In this document: positions 58,659 to 64,000 of the stretch, one piece after another
How positions within the stretch are numbered: the stretch's first letter is position 1
Layout of the letters: each line of letters starts with the position of its first letter
Origin: CAVUWL01 sp963787415
GTDB lineage: Bacteria; Actinomycetota; Thermoleophilia; Solirubrobacterales; 70-9
Length of the DNA: 64,000 bases
Reading direction: 5' to 3'
NCBI GenBank assembly: GCA_963787415.1
Contig: CAWBCO010000007.1
Span: forward strand, 372,001-436,000
Made by a program: the position numbers and the translations under genes
The notes under the pieces: generated by a model
What the model saw: the letters and a program-made list of their open reading frames with translations, nothing else
Database searches by the model: none
What the model was told of the DNA's origin: nothing

Positions 58659-59660
58659 TCACGCACGGCGGACTTCACGAGCCCCCTCGACGACGCGCCC
58701 GATTCGCTTTGCCTCGCGGTAGTGGCGACGCAGAAGCTCGAGGGCTGTGACCTCATCGCTCGCAGCCACTACGCAGCAAAAGCCGCACCCCATGTTGAAG
58801 ACCTCATGCATCTCCTCCTCGCCGACCCCAGCTCGGTCTTGGATCAGCGCGAAGATCGAGGGTACGGGGAGCGGGTCCTCGATCTGGTAGCCGAACTCCG
58901 CCTGCAGCCGGGTCAGGTTGCCCAGACCACCCGAGGTGATGTGGGCAAGACCACGGACCTCGACCGCAGAGCGCAGCAGCTCCAGCACCGCCTTGACGTA
59001 GATCTCGGTCGGCTCCAGGAGCACCTCGCCCAAGGGCCGGCCGAGGCGCTCGTCATCGAGCGCTATTCCCTGCAGGGCACTGCGGGCCAGGGTGTAGCCA
59101 TTGGAGTGGATCCCCGAGGAGGGGAGGCCGATCACCGGATCACCCTGCTGGATCGTGGAGCCATCGATGATCTCACCAAGGGAGACCTTGCCAAAGCACG
59201 CTCCGGCAAGGTCGAACCCGCGAACCATGTCACCGAGTTGAGCCAGCTCGCCGCCGGGGATCTCGATCCCAGCGAGCTCCGCCCCGCGGGCCAGGCCGAG
59301 ACCGATCTGCTCGCAAAGCGCCCGATCTGCTCGCTCGATCGCGATGTAGTCGAGCATCGCGAGCGGCTCTGCGCCGACGCAAATCACGTCGTTGACGTTC
59401 ATCGCGACACAGTCGATCCCGACCGTATCGAAGCGGCCGAGCTGCTCGGCGACCAGCAGCTTGGTGCCGACTCCATCAACAGAGAGGGCGATCCCGTTGC
59501 GCTCGTCGATCGCGATCACGCTGGCGTAGTGGCCCCTCAGCGGCAGCTGGCGAGTGGGGCGGTCGAGTCGAATCGTGGCGAGCGCGCCGATCAGTCCGGC
59601 GACCGCTGAGTCCGCAGTCCCCTGGTTCACCCCGGCCTTGGCGTAGGCATCAGCACTCAT
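58659..59660 (-). CDS. purM: Phosphoribosylformylglycinamidine cyclo-ligase (AIR synthetase)
   Basis: A 333-residue enzyme of purine synthesis that closes the imidazole ring with ATP. SADAYAKAGVNQGTADSAV, LSVDGVGTKLLVAEQLGRFD, AMNVNDVICVGAEPLAMLDY, PSSGIHSNGYTLAR and AHITSGGLGNL are PurM signatures. The Lys of the second-last motif and the Asp metal ligands are present. It stands apart from other pur genes in this window. Confidence 0.96.
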   Translation of the reverse strand: MSADAYAKAGVNQGTADSAVAGLIGALATIRLDRPTRQLPLRGHYASVIAIDERNGIALSVDGVGTKLLVAEQLGRFDTVGIDCVAMNVNDVICVGAEPLAMLDYIAIERADRALCEQIGLGLARGAELAGIEIPGGELAQLGDMVRGFDLAGACFGKVSLGEIIDGSTIQQGDPVIGLPSSGIHSNGYTLARSALQGIALDDERLGRPLGEVLLEPTEIYVKAVLELLRSAVEVRGLAHITSGGLGNLTRLQAEFGYQIEDPLPVPSIFALIQDRAGVGEEEMHEVFNMGCGFCCVVAASDEVTALELLRRHYREAKRIGRVVEGAREVRRA

Positions 59661-59695
59661 CGAACACGGTCACCGGATGCGGCCAATCGCAGTGC

Positions 59696-60505
59696 TCATT
59701 TGTGCAGCTTTGCAAGAACGCCACCCGCAAGGATGGTGCGGTAGGCGGCGTAGGGCCAAAGGGCTCGGTCGCGCTCGACCAGGTAGATCAGGCGCTGGGA
59801 GGCGAGGGTCGAGGCAAAAGAGGCGCCGACCCCGACGGCGATCGAACGGCGCAGCTGCCCCGGTGGGCCCCGGTGGGCCAGACGGAAGGCCTTCAGCGCG
59901 GTGGCGCCGACGATGATCGGTAGGGCGATCGTTCGCGAGAGAAGGTTTGCCTGGTCTCGCGAGAAACATCGCCAGCGCGCGGCAGCGAGGGTCACCCCGT
60001 TGCGCGAGACGCCGGGGATCAGCGCCGCAGCCTGGGCGAGGCCAAGCACCAGCCCGTCCACGGGGCCGACGTCACCGCGCCCGCGGCTTTGGGGCCGACG
60101 ATCGCCGATCAGCATCGCCGCCGAGCCTCCCAGCAGTCCGAGGGCAGTTGCACGCGGGCCTCCCAGGTGGCGCTCGATCGGACGCTCAAGCTTGTATCCG
60201 AGGATTGCCGCGGGCAGGAAGGAGAGGCCCAGAACCAGGGCTCGGCGTCCGTCAAAGTCGCGCAACTCTTCGCCGATCACCCGGCGCTGGCCGATCAGAA
60301 GGGCAAGCGCCGCACCGGCGTGAAGCGCCACCTCAAAGCTCTTGCGGACCTCCGGGTCGATCTCTTCCCATTCCCAACCTGCAAGCCAGGGTAGAAGAAC
60401 TATGTGGGCGGAGCTTGAAACCGGCAGCAACTCCGCCGGTCCCTGGACGATCCCAAGCGCGCCAGCGCGCCAGCTTGGTAGCCGCCCCTCGAGGACCTCG
60501 CTCAA
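59696..60505 (-). CDS. uppP: Undecaprenyl-diphosphatase UppP/BacA
   Basis: A 269-residue polytopic phosphatase that recycles undecaprenyl pyrophosphate for peptidoglycan synthesis; overproduction gives bacitracin resistance elsewhere. I place the start at TTG 60505, overlapping the dedA stop (TTGA), because the known N-terminal motif IVQGPAELLPVSSSAH then falls near residue 20. The second motif is PGVSRNGVTLAAAR (usual PGxSRSG). The long upstream open frame is Arg-rich noise. Confidence 0.92.
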   Translation of the reverse strand: MSEVLEGRLPSWRAGALGIVQGPAELLPVSSSAHIVLLPWLAGWEWEEIDPEVRKSFEVALHAGAALALLIGQRRVIGEELRDFDGRRALVLGLSFLPAAILGYKLERPIERHLGGPRATALGLLGGSAAMLIGDRRPQSRGRGDVGPVDGLVLGLAQAAALIPGVSRNGVTLAAARWRCFSRDQANLLSRTIALPIIVGATALKAFRLAHRGPPGQLRRSIAVGVGASFASTLASQRLIYLVERDRALWPYAAYRTILAGGVLAKLHK

Positions 60506-61173
60506 GCGCCCCCGGCGCCGGCGGGCTCGGCCGTCTCGCCCTCTCCAGGCCCCCCGCCGCGGCGCCGCCTGAGCAGGGCGTAGACGATCAGCGCGGCGAA
60601 CGCAGCGAGGACCAGGTAATCGAGAATCTCGAGATGGCGGCGCCACTGGCTCCAGTTATTCCCCACGGCCTGGCCAAGTAAGCCAAAGCCCAGCACCCAG
60701 GGCAGCGAGCCGAGTGCGGTCAGCCAGGTGAATCGCCAGAACGGCATCTTTGCCATCCCCGCTGGAAGCGAGATGAAGGCACGGACCAGGGGAATGAGGC
60801 GAGCCAGGAAGACCGTCGCGTCGCCGTGGCGGTTAAACCAGGCATCGACCCGAGCCAGGCGCGCGGGGCTGAAGTGAATCAGGCGGTTTTTCTCTAGTAG
60901 GTCGATGCGACCGTAAAATCCGATCGCGTAGGTCAGCCAGGAACCGGCGATGCTTCCGGCCAGTCCCGCCAGGGTTATCCCGAGCAGCGTCTGGTCGCCG
61001 TTGGCTACGTTGAAGCCCGCAAACAGCATCACCGCCTCGCTTGGAATCGGCACGCAGGCGCTGCCGACGGCCATCAGAGCGAAGACACCTGCGAGGCCGG
61101 CGCTTTCGATCACCTTGACGCAGAATTCGACAATCGGGCCGCTGATATCGGCGTAGAGCAATGGATTCGGCAT
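60502..61173 (-). CDS. DedA-family membrane protein
   Basis: A 223-residue SNARE-associated/DedA protein. ESAGLAGVFALMAVGSACVPIPSEAVMLFAGF, SWLTYAIGFYGR, FLARLIPLVRAFISLPAGMAKM (the conserved Arg-containing re-entrant motif) and GSLPWVLGFGLLGQAVG are typical. Some DedA proteins flip undecaprenyl phosphate back across the membrane; overlap with uppP makes that role plausible here, since both act on the same lipid carrier. The C-terminal tail is low-complexity. Confidence 0.93.
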   Translation of the reverse strand: MPNPLLYADISGPIVEFCVKVIESAGLAGVFALMAVGSACVPIPSEAVMLFAGFNVANGDQTLLGITLAGLAGSIAGSWLTYAIGFYGRIDLLEKNRLIHFSPARLARVDAWFNRHGDATVFLARLIPLVRAFISLPAGMAKMPFWRFTWLTALGSLPWVLGFGLLGQAVGNNWSQWRRHLEILDYLVLAAFAALIVYALLRRRRGGGPGEGETAEPAGAGGA

Positions 61174-61222
61174 CGGCAGATCTGTGATCCTAAGACCTCA
61201 GCCTCTAAACTCACCAGGTCCC

Positions 61223-63112
61223 ATGCAGCGCCTGAACCATCCCGTCTATCGCAACCGGGTCCTGCAGGTCGCCGCCGACGCAGTTTTGGTCACGCTGGCC
61301 TTCTTCCTGGCGTTCCAGCTGCGCTTCCTTGAAGATCCGCACGGCCTGCCGCACCGTTATGCGGTGCTCTTCACCGAGGCGGTCGGGATCGTCGTGGTCG
61401 GCAAGCTGGTCGTCTTCGGCGCCTTCGGCCTCTACCAGAAGTGGTGGCGCTACGTGAACGGCCGCGACTTCTTGCTGATCTTGCGTGCCGTTGCCTTTGC
61501 CAGCGCGATCCTCGTCGTCTTCTTTGCGGTCGTGCAGCCGTTCAAACACACTCTGCCGCGCTCGGTAGAGGTGATGGACTTTGTCCTGACGCTGTTTTTG
61601 ATCGCGGGCGCCCGGCTCGCGGTGCGCCTGATCGTCGAACGTCCCTCTCGCGGTAGGAGCGTCCCCAAGCGCGAGGTGCTCGTGATCGGCGCCGGCTCGG
61701 GTGGGCAGATGGTGGTCCGCGAGATGCAGCTGAACCCCAATCTGGGCTCAACCGCGATCGGCTTCCTCGACGACGATCCGCGCAAGCGCGGGATGCGGAT
61801 GCTGGGTTTAAAGGTGCTGGGCTCGACTGAGCAGATCCCCGAGATCCTTGATGAGATCGAGCCCGACGAGGTGGTGATTGCGATCCCTTCTGCGCCCGGG
61901 ACCCTGCGGGCCAAGGTGGTCGCCCCCTGCCGCGAGCGCGAAATCCGGGTCCGAACTCTGCCCACCGTGTTCGAGCTGCTGCGCGGCGGGGTCCAGCTCA
62001 ACAAGCAACTGCGCGATGTCCAGGTCGAGGACGTGCTGGGCCGCGATCCGGTCGTCTTTGAACTCGATCGAGTCGGCGCCTATCTGCGCGACCGGATCGT
62101 GCTGGTCACCGGGGCTGGAGGCTCGATCGGCGCCGAGCTCACCCGCCAGATCGCCCGGGTCGGGCCGCGATTGCTGGTGCTGCTCGATCACGCCGAGGAC
62201 AACCTCTTTGAGATCGACCGCGAGATGGTCGAGGAGCGCCACTTCAGCAACGTCGAGTCGGTGCTCGCCGATTGCAAGGAGCCGCACCGGATGCTGGAGG
62301 TGATGCAGCGCTTCAAACCCTCGGTCGTTTTTCACGCCGCCGCCTACAAGCACGTGCCGTTGATGGAGGCCAATCCACTGGAGGCGGTCCGCAACAACGC
62401 GATCGCGACGCGGGTCACGGCAGAGACGGCTGCAGCTTCGGAGGTCGAGCGCTTTGTCTTGATCTCCACCGACAAGGCGGTCAACCCGCAGACCGTGATG
62501 GGCGCCTCAAAGGCGATGGCGGAGTGGATCATTGAGTCCGCCGGCGCCAAGCACCCCGCGACTCGGTTTGCCAGTGTCCGGTTTGGCAATGTGCTGGCCT
62601 CCTCGGGCAGCGTGGTGCCGATCTTTCGCAGCCAGATCGAGCGGGGAGGGCCGGTCACGGTTACCCACCGCGACATGACTCGCTACTTCATGACCATCCC
62701 CGAGGCGGTTCAACTCGTGATCCGCGCCGGGGACATCGGGGCCGGGAAGGGGGAGGTCTTCGTCCTTGACATGGGCGAGCCGGTGAAGATCGTCGACCTT
62801 GCCCAGAACATGATTCGGCTGGCGGGGTATGAGCCCGAGCGAGACATTGCGATCGAGTTCACAAAGCCCAGACCGGGGGAGAAGCTGCACGAGCAACTCT
62901 TCGGTCGCGGGGAGAGCGGACAGCCCACCGCCTCCAAGCGCATCCTGCGGGCGCTGCGCGAGACGCCGCTTGACCGAGAGTGGGTTGAGGCGACGCTCAA
63001 TTCACTCGAGCACCTGGTGCTGGCTGGCGATGAGGCCAATTTGGCCGAAAGAGTCGTCGGGATGATCACTGCGGCAGATGGCGAGGCGGCGAGGGTCGTC
63101 TACGACGAGTAG
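61223..63112 (+). CDS. CapD/FlaA1-family nucleoside-diphosphate-sugar dehydratase/epimerase
   Basis: A 629-residue membrane enzyme from ATG 61223 (61184 possible). Four N-terminal helices (to about 150) precede a CoA-binding-like Rossmann domain (VLVIGAGSGGQMV) and an extended SDR domain (VLVTGAGGSIGAELTRQI, AAYKHVPLMEANP, STDKAVNPQTVMGASKAM). The catalytic Tyr is Met (VMGASK), as in the FlaA1 group that makes 4-keto-6-deoxy UDP-sugars by C4,6-dehydration. It should start a cell-surface glycan pathway; no glycosyltransferases lie within the window to the right. A TAAACT hexamer lies 11 nt before the ATG. Confidence 0.93.
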   Translation: MQRLNHPVYRNRVLQVAADAVLVTLAFFLAFQLRFLEDPHGLPHRYAVLFTEAVGIVVVGKLVVFGAFGLYQKWWRYVNGRDFLLILRAVAFASAILVVFFAVVQPFKHTLPRSVEVMDFVLTLFLIAGARLAVRLIVERPSRGRSVPKREVLVIGAGSGGQMVVREMQLNPNLGSTAIGFLDDDPRKRGMRMLGLKVLGSTEQIPEILDEIEPDEVVIAIPSAPGTLRAKVVAPCREREIRVRTLPTVFELLRGGVQLNKQLRDVQVEDVLGRDPVVFELDRVGAYLRDRIVLVTGAGGSIGAELTRQIARVGPRLLVLLDHAEDNLFEIDREMVEERHFSNVESVLADCKEPHRMLEVMQRFKPSVVFHAAAYKHVPLMEANPLEAVRNNAIATRVTAETAAASEVERFVLISTDKAVNPQTVMGASKAMAEWIIESAGAKHPATRFASVRFGNVLASSGSVVPIFRSQIERGGPVTVTHRDMTRYFMTIPEAVQLVIRAGDIGAGKGEVFVLDMGEPVKIVDLAQNMIRLAGYEPERDIAIEFTKPRPGEKLHEQLFGRGESGQPTASKRILRALRETPLDREWVEATLNSLEHLVLAGDEANLAERVVGMITAADGEAARVVYDE

Positions 63113-63129
63113 CCTCTCGCAGCCACTCC

Positions 63130-63900
63130 GTGGAGCTGATCAAGGAAATCGGCGCATTCGCCGGCTTGGCCGCGTTCTTTGGCCTAGCCCTCCTCGCCCT
63201 GCTCTCCTTCACCCATGGCCGCGACATCCGCCGCCTGCGTGAGTGGGCCGGCTCGGCGCCCGAGCGCGATAGCGAGCGCAAGGAGCTGACTTCTGCCTCA
63301 GCAGCCCAGCGCGCCGAGGAGATTCGGCGCCTGGAGGCATCGCGTACCGCCGAGCTGCAGGCGGTTGCCCTGCGTGAGCAGCGCCGCCAGCGACGCGAGG
63401 GGGAGCTTCCAGAAACGACCCGCGGGGAGCGTCTGGGGGCCCGGATTTCGAAACAGGGGGGACGCCTCGCCGAGCCCCGCTATCTGGTCGCGGTCTTCGT
63501 CCTCGTCCTCGTCCTCGGCGGCGGCGTTGCCTACGCTGCGCTGCACGGTTTGGGCGGCGGCGGCGATGCCAAGCACGCCAAGAGCGCGGCCGCGAGGGTA
63601 AAGCCGAGCGAAATCGAAGTCGCCGTGCTGAACGGAACCGCGGTACCGGGGCTCGCGGCCCATTACGGCGCCAAGGTCCAGCGCAAGGGATTCAAGTTGG
63701 GCCAGGTCACCAACAGCAGCGCGAGCTTCGTCAACAGCGTCGTCATGTACAAGGGCGGCCATGCTCCCGAAGCCCGCCGCGTCGGCCGCGAGCTGGGGAT
63801 CGCTCGGGTGCGACCGATGAGCTCGGCCATCGGTTCGGTCTCCTCCGGTGCGCCGGTCTCAGTGATCGTCGGTGAAGACGATGCCCCGCCGACCGGCTAG
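63130..63900 (+). CDS. LytR_C-domain membrane protein
   Basis: A 256-residue protein starting at GTG 63130. One helix near the N-terminus (about 7-28), a long charged coiled coil (about 30-110, Arg/Glu rich), a second helix (about 118-138) and a C-terminal LytR_C domain (IEVAVLNGTAVPGLAAHYGAK, FVNSVVMYKGGHAPEARRV, SVIVGEDD). LytR_C domains occur beside or in LytR-CpsA-Psr envelope proteins. It is 17 nt after the CapD-like gene and overlaps the next gene by 20 nt, so an envelope role is likely. Confidence 0.82.
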   Translation: MELIKEIGAFAGLAAFFGLALLALLSFTHGRDIRRLREWAGSAPERDSERKELTSASAAQRAEEIRRLEASRTAELQAVALREQRRQRREGELPETTRGERLGARISKQGGRLAEPRYLVAVFVLVLVLGGGVAYAALHGLGGGGDAKHAKSAAARVKPSEIEVAVLNGTAVPGLAAHYGAKVQRKGFKLGQVTNSSASFVNSVVMYKGGHAPEARRVGRELGIARVRPMSSAIGSVSSGAPVSVIVGEDDAPPTG

Positions 63901-64000
63901 CGCTGGGGGCCTGGTTTTCGCCCTTCTCGTTCTCGCCACGATCGCCGCCTTCGCTTGGTCCCAACGGCTAAAGCGCGATCCGCTCCTGATCGACAACATC
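63881..64000 (+). CDS. Start of a secreted or membrane protein (cut by window edge)
   Basis: ATG 63881, inside the end of the LytR_C gene in another frame, opens 40 codons to the window edge: MPRRPASAGG, then a hydrophobic stretch LVFALLVLATIAAFAWSQRL, then KRDPLLIDNI. It looks like an N-terminal signal or anchor. No family can be named from this much. Confidence 0.6.
   Translation, partial: MPRRPASAGGLVFALLVLATIAAFAWSQRLKRDPLLIDNI

Overview
The window is high-GC, densely packed bacterial chromosome. It most resembles an actinobacterium of the Thermoleophilia/Solirubrobacterales kind; this is an inference from gene content and protein flavour, not from a search. Supporting points are the FHA/PstP/RodA/PBP/PknB cluster, the menaquinone-type cytochrome bc complex, many GTG and TTG starts, an MCE/MMPL lipid-transport pair, and small winged-helix proteins ending in an RFER(I/V)xxGxYRL-type motif. 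Position 36.0-37.6 kb is the replication-origin region. The genes rpmH-rnpA-yidD-yidC-jag-rsmG-parA-parB run leftward, dnaA-dnaN-recF-dciA-gyrB-gyrA run rightward, and a near-consensus parS site lies at the rnpA/yidD junction.

Layout. 0-5.8 kb: an MCE (MlaD-like) protein cut by the left edge, an MMPL-family exporter and a secreted protein of unknown function. 5.8-10.7 kb: tRNA-Lys(CTT) followed by an accessory cassette with a frameshifted TetR regulator, a perfect palindromic operator, a frameshifted SDR, a second SDR, a small membrane protein, winged-helix relics at both ends and an NADPH-dependent FMN reductase. 10.9-14.1 kb: a polysaccharide-deacetylase lipoprotein, a membrane-anchored repeat protein with TatC, and a zinc-ribbon protein. 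22.1 down to 14.1 kb: one long leftward operon for heme and respiration (hemB, fused AhbA/AhbB-like siroheme decarboxylase, hemL, a hypothetical, qcrA, qcrB, qcrC, ubiE/menG, polyprenyl diphosphate synthase). 22.2-31.6 kb: an ABC exporter with a frameshifted permease, a YmdB-type phosphodiesterase, a PepSY-like/GT-C membrane fusion, an alkaline-phosphatase-superfamily enzyme, an aminotransferase coupled to an ATP-grasp ligase, a bifunctional-nuclease-family protein and tRNA-Ile(GAT).

31.7-45.2 kb is the origin region with the gyrase genes. 45.3-46.7 kb holds an HNH endonuclease and prephenate dehydratase. 46.7-58.6 kb is a Ser/Thr phospho-signalling and cell-wall region: three kinases, two FHA proteins, PP2C phosphatase PstP, RodA, a class B PBP and D-Ala-D-Ala ligase. 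58.7-64.0 kb holds purM, uppP, dedA, a CapD/FlaA1-like sugar-nucleotide enzyme, a LytR_C protein and the start of one more gene.

Two themes cut across the window. Many transcription-unit heads carry a TANNNT -10-like hexamer 7-10 nt before the start codon with no Shine-Dalgarno, which points to leaderless mRNAs. Three genes (tetR, the first SDR, the ABC permease) each carry a single-base frameshift beside a short repeat or homopolymer, so either decay or sequence error must be considered. The best candidates for novelty are the fused siroheme-decarboxylase gene inside a heme/bc-complex operon, fhaA apparently starting at ATC behind a strong hairpin, a perfect 20-bp tandem duplication able to switch frame in the GT-C gene, and the bounded cassette next to tRNA-Lys.
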